From assembly GCA_030524545.1 (NCBI GenBank), contig JAUNGM010000005.1:1-64000 (forward strand): a stretch of 64,000 nt of DNA, given 5' to 3'. This document shows, one piece after another, positions 51,722-60,245 of this stretch. Made by a program: the position numbers and the translations under genes. The stretch's first letter is position 1; every line of letters starts with the position of its first letter. The notes under the pieces are model-generated. The model did no database searches, was not told the origin of the DNA, and worked only from the letters and a program-made list of their open reading frames with translations. Origin of the DNA: Eubacteriales bacterium. Its GTDB lineage: Bacteria; Bacillota; Clostridia; Lachnospirales; Lachnospiraceae.

Positions 51722-52198
51722 TTATAAACCGCAAGGTCCTGCCGGTGATCCGGGAATATGTTCCATATTCTCCAGAATCTGCAGGAAAAACCGCCGCAGC
51801 AGACACAGCTCCGTCTCACTGAAATTTTCAAACATTTTCTCTTCCATTTCATGGAAACGTGCACTCAGAACAGCTACGGTCTCTTTTCCTTTTTCCGTAA
51901 GGCAGACACGCATGATACGCTGGTCCTTCTCATCACGCCTGCGGTATACAATGCCGGCTTTCTCCAGGCGCTGTATGCTTACATTCACTGTAGACGGCTT
52001 ATTTCTGAGAAACTCCGCCATGCTGCGCTGGCTGCAGCCGTCAGACCGGGACAGGATCATGATAATCGGAATCTGGCCCGGCTGAAGCCCCAGTTCCCGA
52101 AGCTGCCCGAAACACTTTTCCGCATAATGCCGGTTGATATCCATATACAGCGACTGCATGGATTTCTCCTCTGGTTTATCCGAATAAAGCTCCAACAT
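51722..52198 (-). CDS. MarR-family transcriptional regulator
   Basis: 158 residues. Winged helix-turn-helix at about 55-115 (QRSMAEFLRNKPSTVNVSIQRLEKAGIVYRRRD broken as MAEFLRNKPSTVNVSIQRL then VYRRRDEKDQRIMRVCLTEKG). MarR proteins dimerise through N- and C-terminal helices and lose DNA binding on ligand. First gene of the exporter operon; ribosome site AAGGAGG. A palindrome sits over its promoter, so it likely represses itself and the pump. Confidence 0.94.
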   Translation of the reverse strand: MLELYSDKPEEKSMQSLYMDINRHYAEKCFGQLRELGLQPGQIPIIMILSRSDGCSQRSMAEFLRNKPSTVNVSIQRLEKAGIVYRRRDEKDQRIMRVCLTEKGKETVAVLSARFHEMEEKMFENFSETELCLLRRFFLQILENMEHIPGSPAGPCGL

Positions 52199-52215
52199 TA
52201 TATCGCCTCCTTTTT

Positions 52216-52234
52216 ATTAGCCTGGCTAATTATA
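52216..52234 (-). promoter_or_regulatory. MarR operator overlapping the exporter promoter
   Basis: ATTAGCC, one base, GGCTAAT is a perfect palindrome (52216-52230) abutting TATAAT (52229-52234, minus strand). The -35 is weak. Operator placement just after the -10 fits repression. Confidence 0.78.
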
Positions 52235-52371
52235 TATGATATGCATTTGCACAAAAAAATCAAGTGCTTTTTATGCACTTTATATTTTTTTAAGATTTAA
52301 TTGCCGAAATTTCCAAGGTGTATTATCCATTATTTTATTTGTCAGACTAATTTTTTTGTTTTGTTGTTTTA

Positions 52372-52551
52372 TCAGAACAAAAATGTGCTTCGCACATCCT
52401 CGCGGTTTCCATTTCTTCCAAAGAAGCTCATTTTTGCCGCGCCGAGCACGATTGCGAAGCAATATTTTCCTCTCGTGCGAGTGTGCATCATTGCACGAAG
52501 TGCTTTTTTATGATATAGGAAAGTGAAAACTTTCCTATATCATGAAAAAAG
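52372..52551. repeat. Hairpin-rich intergenic element
   Basis: A chain of stems: ATGTGC/GCACAT, ATTGC/GCAAT within GCACGA/TCGTGC, GTGCA/TGCAC, and a large stem with perfect 15-bp arms (52510-52524 and 52529-52543) around GAAA, prolonged by T- and A-runs. A 39-codon reading frame lies on the minus strand (52372-52491, starts MMHTRTRGKYCFAIVLGAAK) but lacks a ribosome site; I believe it is a chance frame within a repeated DNA element common in related genomes, from memory and untested. With the MarR promoter it fills most of the 446-base gap; nothing else is seen. Confidence 0.5.
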
Positions 52552-52584
52552 TCTTCCGAAATATTTCTATTCCGAAAGACTTTT
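52545..52584 (-). terminator. Terminator after DUF4250 gene
   Basis: AAAAGTCTT pairs with AAGACTTTT around an imperfect inner stem; on the minus strand six Ts follow. It ends the clpB-DUF4250 unit. Confidence 0.8.
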
Positions 52585-52645
52585 CCGTATACTGCCGTAT
52601 GCTGCATAACCGCCATTGCGGGACTTTGTTCCAAAGCAACAGAAA

Positions 52646-52819
52646 TTATACAAACTGATTGGTATGCTCATCATAGTGGTAATCTATGGAGTCCATCTTC
52701 TCAACCAGTTCCTTTTTCTTTAATCCTCTGCAGGTACAGAGTGCTTCCAGGGAATCATAGTAATCCCGAAGCTGGGTATTTACATAGCTTAGCAGTATCA
52801 TAGGATCTTTGGGTATCAT
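52646..52819 (-). CDS. DUF4250 small protein
   Basis: 57 residues ([19 protein letters not shown] ... [11 protein letters not shown]). The MxPKDPxxLLSxVN start and the YxYDxxxNQFV end are the DUF4250 hallmark. Cytosolic, charged, mostly helical; function unknown. Its ATG (52819) overlaps the clpB stop as ATGA and has AAGGATGG upstream, so it is translated together with the chaperone. Confidence 0.9.
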   Translation of the reverse strand: MIPKDPMILLSYVNTQLRDYYDSLEALCTCRGLKKKELVEKMDSIDYHYDEHTNQFV

Positions 52820-55410
52820 GCGTTTCCATCCTTTATTCTTGTAATGAATTCCCCTTTCTCCACATCCAGCACAATAGTGTCTCCGGCGTGAACGTCTCCG
52901 GACAGAATCTGCCGTGCTGCAAGGGTCTCCACATATTTCTGCAGATAACGCTTCAGCGGACGGGCTCCGTAAACCGGATCGTATCCTTCTTCAATCGCCT
53001 GATTCTTGGCTGCATCGGTCAGTTCCAGGGAAAGTTCCTGGCTGGAAAGACGTCTGTTCAAATCCTTCACCAGTAAGTCTACTATCTTACCAATATTGTC
53101 TTTTGTCAAGGGTTTAAATAAAATTGTTTCATCAAGACGGTTCAAAAATTCAGGACGGAAGTGGTTTCTCAGGTCATTCATAACCTGCGCTTCCGCCTCC
53201 GGCTTGATCTCCCCATTCTCATCAATGCCCTCAAGCAGGTAAGGCGAACCAATATTGGAGGTCATGATTAAAATGGTATTTTTAAAATCTACGGTTCTTC
53301 CCTGGGAATCGGTGATTCGTCCGTCATCCAGTACCTGCAGGAGAACATTGAACACATCCGGGTGGGCCTTTTCAATCTCATCGAACAGAACAACGCTGTA
53401 CGGTTTTCTCCGGACTGCTTCTGTAAGCTGGCCGCCCTCTTCATATCCTACGTATCCGGGAGGAGCTCCGATCAATCTGGATACGGAGTATTTCTCCATG
53501 TATTCACTCATATCAATACGAACCATGTTCTGTTCATCGTCAAACAGATTTTCCGCAAGGGTCTTGGCAAGTTCCGTCTTACCTACACCGGTAGGTCCGA
53601 GGAACAGGAAGGAGCCGATCGGTTTGGTCGGGTCTTTGATTCCTGCTTTGGAACGGAGGATAGCATCTGTCACACGGCGGACACCTTCATCCTGGCCGAT
53701 GACACGTTTATGAAGCTGGTCTTCCAGGCCAAGGAGCTTGGTCCGCTCGCCTTCTGTCAGCCTTGTCACCGGAATACCGGTCCAGCGGGAAATGATCCTG
53801 GCAATTTCATCATCCGTCACTGCTTCGTGAACCAGTCTGCGGTCGCTCTCTTTTACATTTCTCTCTTCAATCTCAAGCTGCTGCTGCAGTCGCGGCAGTT
53901 CGCCATACTGAAGCTCTGCTGCTTTTTCCAGGTCGTAATTCTGCTGGGCTTTCTGGATCTGTTTGTTGACATCTTCAATCTGCTCGCGGAGCTTCTGAAG
54001 CTTTTCTACGGAATGCTTCTCGTTATCCCACTGGGCCTTCTGAGTATTGAAGGCATCACGCATTTCCGCCAGTTCTTTCTGAATGTCTTCCAGGCGGTCT
54101 TTGCTTAAGCTGTCCGTCTCTTTTTTCAGGGCGGACTCTTCAATCTCAAGCTGCATGATCTTTCGGCGCTGTTCGTCCAGCTCGGTAGGCATCGAATCCA
54201 ATTCGGTCTTGATCAGGGCACATGCTTCATCTACAAGGTCAATGGCCTTATCCGGAAGGAAACGATCGGAAATATAACGGTGGGACAGGGTTGCCGCTGC
54301 CACCAGGGCGCTGTCGGTGATCTTTACACCGTGGTAAACCTCATAGCGCTCTTTCAGACCACGGAGGATGGAAATGGTATCCTCCACCGTCGGCTCGTCC
54401 ACCATAACCGGCTGGAAACGCCGCTCCAGAGCAGCATCCTTCTCAATATACTGGCGGTACTCGTCCAGAGTGGTAGCTCCGATACAGTGCAGCTCTCCTC
54501 TTGCAAGCATGGGCTTGAGCATGTTGCCTGCATCCATGGCACCGTCGGTCTTGCCGGCACCTACGATCAGGTGAAGCTCATCAATGAAAAGGATGATATT
54601 TCCTTCACTCTTCTTGACTTCTTCCAGAACGGCTTTCAGACGTTCCTCGAATTCGCCTCTGTATTTGGCACCTGCTACGAGAGCACCCATATCCAGGGCA
54701 AAAATCTTCTTATTCTTCAGGCCTTCCGGTACATCGCCGCCTGCAATACGCTGGGCAAGTCCCTCGATAGCCGCCGTCTTACCGACGCCGGGTTCACCGA
54801 TCAGAACAGGATTGTTCTTGGTCTTTCTGGAAAGGATCCGGATAATGTTGCGGATCTCCGCATCACGGCCGATGACCGGGTCAAGCTTCTGGTTTCTGGC
54901 TTTCTCCACCAGCTCCTCGCCGTATTTGTTCAAGGTATCGTAAGTAGCTTCCGGGTTGTCGCTGACAACTCTCTGGTTGCCTCTGACAGTCGATAATGCC
55001 TGCAGGAAACGCTCCGTGGTGATGCCGAATTCATTGAAAATCTTCTTTACGCCCGGGCTCGGCTGCTTCAGGACGGACAGAAACAGGTGTTCCACGGAAA
55101 CGTATTCGTCTCCCATAGCCTTTGCCTCGTCCTCTGCGTTTACAAGCGCTTTATTCAAATACTGACCGAAACGGAGTTCTCCGCCGGATACCTTTACCCT
55201 GGCATCCAATGCCTTCTTAACCACATTCAGGAAATATTCCTTATTAATTTCCATCTTCTCAATAAGCTTGAGGATCAGGCTGTCTTCCTGGGTCAGCAGG
55301 GAATACAGCAGATGCTCCTGTTCGATTTCCTGGTTGCCGTATTCATAAGCGACTTTTTCCAGGTTCTGGACAGCCTCGATGGATTTCTGTGTGAATTTAC
55401 TGATATTCAT
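52816..55410 (-). CDS. clpB: ClpB disaggregase chaperone
   Basis: 864 residues from the ATG at 55410 (AGGAGG seven bases upstream); longer in-frame starts lie in the leader. Order: N-domain repeats (1-145), first AAA+ module with GEPGVGKT (about 205), the middle coiled coil that marks ClpB (about 400-520), second AAA+ with GPTGVGKTE (about 605), and no ClpP-binding loop visible. Rescues aggregated proteins with DnaK. Controlled by HrcA through CIRCE. Followed by a coupled DUF4250 gene. Confidence 0.97.
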   Translation of the reverse strand: MNISKFTQKSIEAVQNLEKVAYEYGNQEIEQEHLLYSLLTQEDSLILKLIEKMEINKEYFLNVVKKALDARVKVSGGELRFGQYLNKALVNAEDEAKAMGDEYVSVEHLFLSVLKQPSPGVKKIFNEFGITTERFLQALSTVRGNQRVVSDNPEATYDTLNKYGEELVEKARNQKLDPVIGRDAEIRNIIRILSRKTKNNPVLIGEPGVGKTAAIEGLAQRIAGGDVPEGLKNKKIFALDMGALVAGAKYRGEFEERLKAVLEEVKKSEGNIILFIDELHLIVGAGKTDGAMDAGNMLKPMLARGELHCIGATTLDEYRQYIEKDAALERRFQPVMVDEPTVEDTISILRGLKERYEVYHGVKITDSALVAAATLSHRYISDRFLPDKAIDLVDEACALIKTELDSMPTELDEQRRKIMQLEIEESALKKETDSLSKDRLEDIQKELAEMRDAFNTQKAQWDNEKHSVEKLQKLREQIEDVNKQIQKAQQNYDLEKAAELQYGELPRLQQQLEIEERNVKESDRRLVHEAVTDDEIARIISRWTGIPVTRLTEGERTKLLGLEDQLHKRVIGQDEGVRRVTDAILRSKAGIKDPTKPIGSFLFLGPTGVGKTELAKTLAENLFDDEQNMVRIDMSEYMEKYSVSRLIGAPPGYVGYEEGGQLTEAVRRKPYSVVLFDEIEKAHPDVFNVLLQVLDDGRITDSQGRTVDFKNTILIMTSNIGSPYLLEGIDENGEIKPEAEAQVMNDLRNHFRPEFLNRLDETILFKPLTKDNIGKIVDLLVKDLNRRLSSQELSLELTDAAKNQAIEEGYDPVYGARPLKRYLQKYVETLAARQILSGDVHAGDTIVLDVEKGEFITRIKDGNA

Positions 55411-55538
55411 AGGCTTTCCTCCTTTTTTATAAGAAACGTATTTTACTATAAAAGTCCCGGACATACTTTTATTTATAATGATGTCTGCGCAAGCAGACAT
55501 GTCCTTCAAAATACTGTTGTTTTCCTTGTTCTAGTGGG

Positions 55539-55567
55539 AATATAACACTTTTTATTCCTGTTGTCAA
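55539..55567 (-). promoter_or_regulatory. Sigma-A promoter of clpB
   Basis: TTGACA (55562-55567) and TATATT (55539-55544), 17-base spacer on the minus strand. CIRCE sits just upstream of the -35. Confidence 0.9.
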
Positions 55568-55575
55568 GGGTTTTG

Positions 55576-55602
55576 TTAGCACTTTCTTTTGGTGAGTGCT
55601 AA
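55576..55602. promoter_or_regulatory. CIRCE element (HrcA operator)
   Basis: TTAGCACTT, nine bases, GAGTGCTAA: the canonical inverted repeat with one mismatch in the first arm. HrcA represses heat-shock genes through it; its position upstream of the clpB promoter fits class I control. Confidence 0.95.
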
Positions 55603-55799
55603 TTCATTTGTGAAGAAAGTGTGAAATAGGAAAGTACATACAACCGACAAAGAAGAGGTTTTAATCTTAGAAAGCTTGATAAATTAGCGATATAACCTCG
55701 AAATAGGCAGTTTTGGGCTTTATTGGCTAAGTTCTATGGCTTATATCATAAAACGGCTATACGGAGCAAATAGAGCGTTACGTGGGCGCATAATTATTG
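55603..55799. other. Gap with no recognisable gene
   Basis: Between CIRCE and the toxin promoter I see no convincing reading frame, RNA motif or repeat. AT-rich, no strong hairpin. Confidence 0.5.
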
Positions 55800-55828
55800 T
55801 TGCTTGATCAAAAATCATATGCTATACT
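55800..55828 (+). promoter_or_regulatory. Promoter of the toxin-like mRNA
   Basis: TTGCTT (55800-55805), 17 bases, then TATACT (55823-55828) preceded by TG one base before, an extended -10. Predicted start near 55835, so the mRNA begins with the 5' arm that pairs with its own 3' end. Confidence 0.7.
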
Positions 55829-55836
55829 TTGGAAAT

Positions 55837-56100
55837 GGGAAACCATAGAGCCGGGCGGCTTACCCTCTTTGATCGGAGGGGCTAACCCTCCAGACTACAA
55901 AGGAAGGAGGGCGTTGCCAATGGTTACATATTCTGATCTGATTCAGTTTTGTATCTTCATTGTTGCCCTTGTTGGTCTGTGCTATCAGATATTCAAGGGG
56001 AAACGAAAATAGCCGCCACTACTGCCAATAGTGACGACTAAACATTATAAAATGCTTTAACTTGTTGTTTTGGAGGGTAGGCCGCTTCTATGGCTTTCCC
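55837..56100 (+). other. Long-range complementary mRNA ends and SD-sequestering stem
   Basis: The 5' arm (55837-55867, GGGAAACCATAGA then GCGGCTTACCCTC) is complementary to the 3' arm (56073-56100) apart from an extra base and a short bulge. Inside, GGAGGG (55875-55880) pairs with CCCTCC (55886-55891), and that same CCCTCC can instead pair with the Shine-Dalgarno GGAGGG at 55906-55911. This matches the folded, inactive mRNA of type I toxins. Inference from sequence only. Confidence 0.65.
55920..56012 (+). CDS. Putative holin-like toxin peptide (Hol_Tox type)
   Basis: 30 residues: MVTYSDLIQF, a membrane helix (CIFIVALVGLCYQIF), then a basic end KGKRK. This is the layout of the Hol_Tox family of small membrane peptides, often the toxin of type I toxin-antitoxin pairs. 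AAGGAGG lies nine bases upstream of the ATG. No partner protein is encoded. A likely antitoxin would be an antisense RNA; a TATAAT on the minus strand (56044-56049) could start it, but no good -35 is seen. Identification rests on motif resemblance. Confidence 0.75.
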   Translation: MVTYSDLIQFCIFIVALVGLCYQIFKGKRK

Positions 56101-56106
56101 TTTTTT
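56076..56106 (+). terminator. Terminator of the toxin-like mRNA
   Basis: GGG, T, AGGCC pairs with GGCTT, T, CCC around eight bases, then six Ts. The same bases form the 3' arm of the long-range pairing. Confidence 0.75.
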
Positions 56107-56213
56107 GTATCTTAAATATAGCATATCTGGCGAAAGGATTCAAGAGATTTATTGCGTCCGGCTATTTAGAATTCACATGTCATTAACTTTTATCGAGTGT
56201 TAATTTATAAAAT

Positions 56214-56257
56214 AAAGAAGCAGAGCTCCACCCTTTTCGGATAGACTCTGCTTCTTT
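56214..56257 (-). terminator. Terminator of citrate transporter gene
   Basis: AAAGAAGCAGAG (56214-56225) and CTCTGCTTCTTT (56246-56257) are perfect 12-bp arms; the minus strand continues ATTTTATAA. It lies 27 bases after the transporter stop. Confidence 0.82.
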
Positions 56258-56283
56258 GTTTTTATTGGCTAAAAATATATGGC

Positions 56284-57627
56284 CTAGAAATGCAATACTC
56301 CAAGAACCACACCTGCGATCAGGCAGATAATGCTGACGCCCCAGATCCACGGGAAGCTTGTTTTGATGTGATCCTTGATTTCTACTCCGGCAAGGCCTAC
56401 GCCAAGGAACGTGGCAGGTACGACCGGGCTGATAAAGGTGGCACAGTTACGGCAGACAACCATGGCAATGGCTGTATGTGCGGGATTTACGCCAAAGGCA
56501 TCTCCGATTCCGATAAGAACCGGCAGAAGTCCGAAGAAATAAGAATCTGTACAGAACATCAGGGTCAGCGGCACGGACAGGATTCCGATGATAAGCGGAA
56601 GGAAACGGCCCATAGACTGCGGAATAAAGGATGCCAGTACGTTTGCCATATGTACCATGATCTCACTCTCTTCCAGAACACCCAGGAATACGCCTGCGGC
56701 AAGGATGGTAGATGCCATCATAAGTGCCGGACCGGAATGAGATTTGATGATTTTATTCTGAAGCTTTGCTCCCGGATAGTTAACAAAAAGGGCAACTGCA
56801 CAGCCGATCATGAATACATAGTAAGACGGCACATCCAGGAAAATCAGACATACGATCACGATCAGAGTAAGAACGATATTAAATCCAAACAGGTTCGGTC
56901 TTGCCAGATCGCTAAGTTCAGAACTGCCTGTTTCACCTGCGGTTTCTTCCGCAGCTTCAGCCATGGCATCTGACTCCGCTGAGGATCCTGCACCTCTCTT
57001 TTTCTCGATATTTCCCCAGATAAAAGCTGTGGCAAGTGCAATGACAATACCAACGATCTGCATTGGCAGAAGATCCATCCACAGTTCATTCGGGTCAATG
57101 CCAAGGACGGTTGCGGAACGCATGGTCGGGCCGCCCCAGGGAAGCAGATTCATAACGCCCATTGCAGTCACACAGATCAAAAGCAGAGTTGTGGGGCGCA
57201 TCTTCAGGCGTTTGTAGACCGGAAGCATAGCCGGTATCGTGATCAGGAAGGTGGATGCTCCGCCGCCGTCAAGATGTCCGATCATGGCGATGATGCATGT
57301 CATCAATGCAACTCCTACTACGTTGTTTCCCACTCTCTTCATCAGTGCATTGATGATTTTATCAAACATTCCGGCATCTGTCATGATTCCGAAAAACAAT
57401 ACGGAAAAGATGAATAATGCGGCAGTGGAATGCACTCCCGATACACCTGCACTGATAAAGTCTCCCATCTCTGCCACGGTAAATGTTCCGGTTGCCACTA
57501 AGACAGCGGCTGTCACTGTAGATACCCCGATGAATGCCAGGGCCGGAACTGTCACGTTCTTCAGCAGCAGGACGATGATCATGATGATGGTTGCGAACCC
57601 CAGAAGGGCAAGCATGGTTTCGTTCAT
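56284..57627 (-). CDS. CitMHS-family citrate transporter
   Basis: 447 residues, about 11 membrane helices. The family hallmark GHLDGGGASTFLITIPAMLP is near residue 120, and LPWGGPTMR follows. CitMHS proteins move metal-citrate complexes (Mg2+ for CitM, Ca2+ for CitH) with protons. Its neighbours, a two-component system and citrate lyase genes, fit citrate import for fermentation. The ribosome site is AAGGAGGAACC. Promoter with two spaced repeats lies upstream. Confidence 0.92.
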   Translation of the reverse strand: MNETMLALLGFATIIMIIVLLLKNVTVPALAFIGVSTVTAAVLVATGTFTVAEMGDFISAGVSGVHSTAALFIFSVLFFGIMTDAGMFDKIINALMKRVGNNVVGVALMTCIIAMIGHLDGGGASTFLITIPAMLPVYKRLKMRPTTLLLICVTAMGVMNLLPWGGPTMRSATVLGIDPNELWMDLLPMQIVGIVIALATAFIWGNIEKKRGAGSSAESDAMAEAAEETAGETGSSELSDLARPNLFGFNIVLTLIVIVCLIFLDVPSYYVFMIGCAVALFVNYPGAKLQNKIIKSHSGPALMMASTILAAGVFLGVLEESEIMVHMANVLASFIPQSMGRFLPLIIGILSVPLTLMFCTDSYFFGLLPVLIGIGDAFGVNPAHTAIAMVVCRNCATFISPVVPATFLGVGLAGVEIKDHIKTSFPWIWGVSIICLIAGVVLGVLHF

Positions 57628-57729
57628 TTTCTGGTTCCTCCTTCATTTTGCTGCTGTCCGTGCCGGTCTCTTCTGCTCTTAAATGCTTCAGCTTCGAATA
57701 GCAGCTTCGTTTTGTTAAGTGATGAGTAC

Positions 57730-57804
57730 AGTATAAAAGCCCAACCTTACATGCCTAAGTTTTCTTCCTTAAAGTTCATTAAGAAAGACCTTTAAACATG
57801 TTAA
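57730..57804 (-). promoter_or_regulatory. Citrate transporter promoter with two tandem 16-bp sites
   Basis: TATACT (57730-57735) with a weak -35 TTAGGC (57753-57758), 17 bases apart. Upstream are TTAATGAACTTTAAGG (57767-57782) and TTAACATGTTTAAAGG (57789-57804), minus strand, starting 22 bp apart, two helical turns. A weak -35 with tandem sites suggests activation by an OmpR-type regulator, likely the one at 60246. Confidence 0.62.
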
Positions 57805-57866
57805 GGCTGAGCCTTTTTCTCATCCGTGCTGCTTACAGCCCGGCAGCCGTAAACAGCACTCTCTTA

Positions 57867-60041
57867 TCAAATCGTCCTGCTCTGCCGGCAGCTTCGGATT
57901 GCTTCCAGAATTGTTGTATCGGATACCGGTTTTTCCACGTAACCGTCAATCACCTTCTTCTGCTTGGCTTCTGCAATTTCCCTGGTAATGTAATCTGCCA
58001 TGATGATCTTCAGCATATCCGGATATTTTCCCTGCATTGCCATGCAGAAATCCACACCGCTCCCATCTTCCAGGCTCTCATCGATCACCAGGACATCTAC
58101 CTTCTGATCTGCCAGAATTGACTGTAATTCCGTCTTTGTTCTGCATACGGTAACAGGAAGATCTATCTTTGCAAAATTCCTTTCCAGAAGCTTCAGAATC
58201 TTTGCATTATCATCTGCAATCAGAAGCTGCAGATCCCCGCTGCCTTCTTTCCATACCGGTTCCTGTCCTGTTTCCTCCTCCAAAACAGGTAACAATATGG
58301 TAAATACTGTCCCCTTTCCCACTTCACTTTCCGCATAGAGATATCCCTTATGAGAGTGAATGATTTGCTCCGCAAGTGAAAGCCCCAGTCCGGTTCCCTC
58401 TCCGCCTTTCTTTGTTGTAAAAAAGGGGTCAAAAATCCGCTTCAGGGTATCCTGTTCCATTCCGCATCCATTGTCCTTTATTTCTATTTTCAGGTATCTG
58501 CTCCATGCATCCGGAATCTCCACTGCCTCGAGTACGGGGACCCGTTCCAGCGTCTCCTTTGCTGCACAGGATGCGCGGATCAGGATTTCTCCCTCTTTTT
58601 TGCCGATTGCATGAACTGCATTTACACAGATATTCAGGATGACCTGGTTAATCTGTGTCGTATTTCCCAGAATGGATTCTCCCTGAAGATTTAGCTCTTT
58701 TTTCATATGGATATTTGCAGGACAGACGGATTCCGCCATCTTCAATGCCCTTTGAAGCATCTTTTCCGCCGGTATGGTCTTATATACGGTTTCCACATTC
58801 CGTCTGCTCAGGGAAGAAATCTGGCGGATGACATCCTTGGCCTTTTCCGATGCTTCGTAGATTTCTTTTGCACTGTCGTATTCCTCGGATTCTTCATCCA
58901 GCTCCATCATCAGAAGCTCCGCATATCCCATAATGGGTGTCAGGAAATTATTAAATTCGTGGGCGATTCCTCCTGTCATGGTGCCCATGATCTGCAGCCT
59001 CTGCTGATGGGCAATGCTTTCTTCTCCCCGCCGTACTTCTTCCAAAAGAGTATTTAATTCTCTCAGGTAGACAATCTCTTTTGTGGCCTTTCGCTGGTCG
59101 TTCAGCAGCTTCATGATACAAAAGATCATTCCCAGCAGGATGACAAGGCCGCATGCAAAAATTACTCCGAGCTTCTTCAGCCCCTCTACTATGGGCGTAT
59201 AAAAATCCTCATAGTCGATCACTGCACTGACCACCCAGAAGTCATCTCCGATCACAGCCGGGGCATATGCACTGATTTTTTTTACGCGGGGAATCTCCGG
59301 ATCTGTCCACCAGTAGGAATAGTATTCCGAAAGTCCCGCGTTTCCGCTGCACTGCTCCTTTACCATGGCCTCCAGGCTGGAATAATCCAGGTTCGGATAC
59401 ATTTCCCTGCGCCCTTCGATTACCATGATCCCCCACTGCTCCGGTTCCGGATGCATCAGAATACGGCCGCCGGAATTTTTGATCATCACATATCCGTTCG
59501 TTCCGATATGAATGTCCGAAATTAGTTTTTGATAGTATTTTTCTTCATCCACTACGAGGCAGAGAGAGTTTCCGTCATCCTGTTTTTTCTTAAAAACAAG
59601 GTATTTTTTCTCCTGCTCATCCTCATACTGCCAGATACTTTTGTTTTCTCCGGTCTCGGAGATCAGCAGAGGATTCTGCAGTTTCCGGTCATAGATCCAC
59701 TCTTGAGGGATTCCATTCTCATCTTCCGAAAAAATATTGGCTTCAAAACTCTCCTGTATATCCAAAAACTGCCGGTAAGTCTCCCGTTTCTCTTTTTCAC
59801 TGCCGGAAAGACCGCTTAAAAAGTCCAGGTCATTCTCATATTCCAACAGCGTTACTCCCATATTTTCTCCCAGAATCTTTGCCGTAAGCAGCATCTGCTC
59901 CTTCTGGTTCTGCACCAGCGTCTCGCGGTAGTCTGTCCATACTCTGAAAGCCGTACTGATCAGGTAGATCAGCAATATACCAAGCTGCAAAATGACAAGC
60001 AGGCGCACCCTGCTTTTCTCTGATCCGTTCTCTGTTTTCAT
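57867..60041 (-). CDS. Hybrid sensor histidine kinase (dCache-like sensor plus receiver)
   Basis: 724 residues. Membrane helices at about 13-32 and 290-310 flank a large extracellular sensor (dCache-like, GTNGYVMIKNSGGRILMHPE). Then HisKA with IAHEFNN (His361), ATPase with DNGCGMEQ, FDPFFTTK and GTGLGLSLAEQ, and a C-terminal receiver with acidic pair LLIADDNA and Asp in VLVIDESLEDG, Lys in GYVEKPVS. Probably phosphorelays to the divergent OmpR-type regulator. Next to the citrate transporter; signal possibly citrate, not shown. Confidence 0.92.
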   Translation of the reverse strand: MKTENGSEKSRVRLLVILQLGILLIYLISTAFRVWTDYRETLVQNQKEQMLLTAKILGENMGVTLLEYENDLDFLSGLSGSEKEKRETYRQFLDIQESFEANIFSEDENGIPQEWIYDRKLQNPLLISETGENKSIWQYEDEQEKKYLVFKKKQDDGNSLCLVVDEEKYYQKLISDIHIGTNGYVMIKNSGGRILMHPEPEQWGIMVIEGRREMYPNLDYSSLEAMVKEQCSGNAGLSEYYSYWWTDPEIPRVKKISAYAPAVIGDDFWVVSAVIDYEDFYTPIVEGLKKLGVIFACGLVILLGMIFCIMKLLNDQRKATKEIVYLRELNTLLEEVRRGEESIAHQQRLQIMGTMTGGIAHEFNNFLTPIMGYAELLMMELDEESEEYDSAKEIYEASEKAKDVIRQISSLSRRNVETVYKTIPAEKMLQRALKMAESVCPANIHMKKELNLQGESILGNTTQINQVILNICVNAVHAIGKKEGEILIRASCAAKETLERVPVLEAVEIPDAWSRYLKIEIKDNGCGMEQDTLKRIFDPFFTTKKGGEGTGLGLSLAEQIIHSHKGYLYAESEVGKGTVFTILLPVLEEETGQEPVWKEGSGDLQLLIADDNAKILKLLERNFAKIDLPVTVCRTKTELQSILADQKVDVLVIDESLEDGSGVDFCMAMQGKYPDMLKIIMADYITREIAEAKQKKVIDGYVEKPVSDTTILEAIRSCRQSRTI

Positions 60042-60150
60042 TTCCCGCCTCCTTCCATTTATCCTCCTTCACAGCGAAATGGCTGGTCACTGTTCACTCT
60101 CAAGCCTTACACCGGCTGCAAACATCCCTTCAAATTCTTCCCTGAATTTC

Positions 60151-60179
60151 TTTACAGATTTGTCTGTTTTGATTATAAT
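60151..60179 (+). promoter_or_regulatory. Sigma-A promoter of the response regulator
   Basis: TTTACA (60151-60156), 17 bases, TATAAT (60174-60179), about 65 bases before the ATG. Confidence 0.85.
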
Positions 60180-60245
60180 ATTATTATGTTTTTTCCACAA
60201 TGTACAGTTCTTTTGTACGATTCTACATTTTTGGGGGACCGATCT

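Noticed and set aside
52236-52526. 96-codon plus-strand reading frame in the clpB-MarR gap
   Set aside because: Runs through the MarR operator region and the hairpin element; no ribosome site and Phe/Cys/Arg-rich random composition.
55920-56012. Holin of a prophage
   Set aside because: No phage genes nearby, and the peptide is too short for a classical holin; a type I toxin fits better.
56044-56072. A firm antisense RNA promoter opposite the toxin gene
   Set aside because: TATAAT is clear but no acceptable -35 or extended -10; kept only as a possibility.
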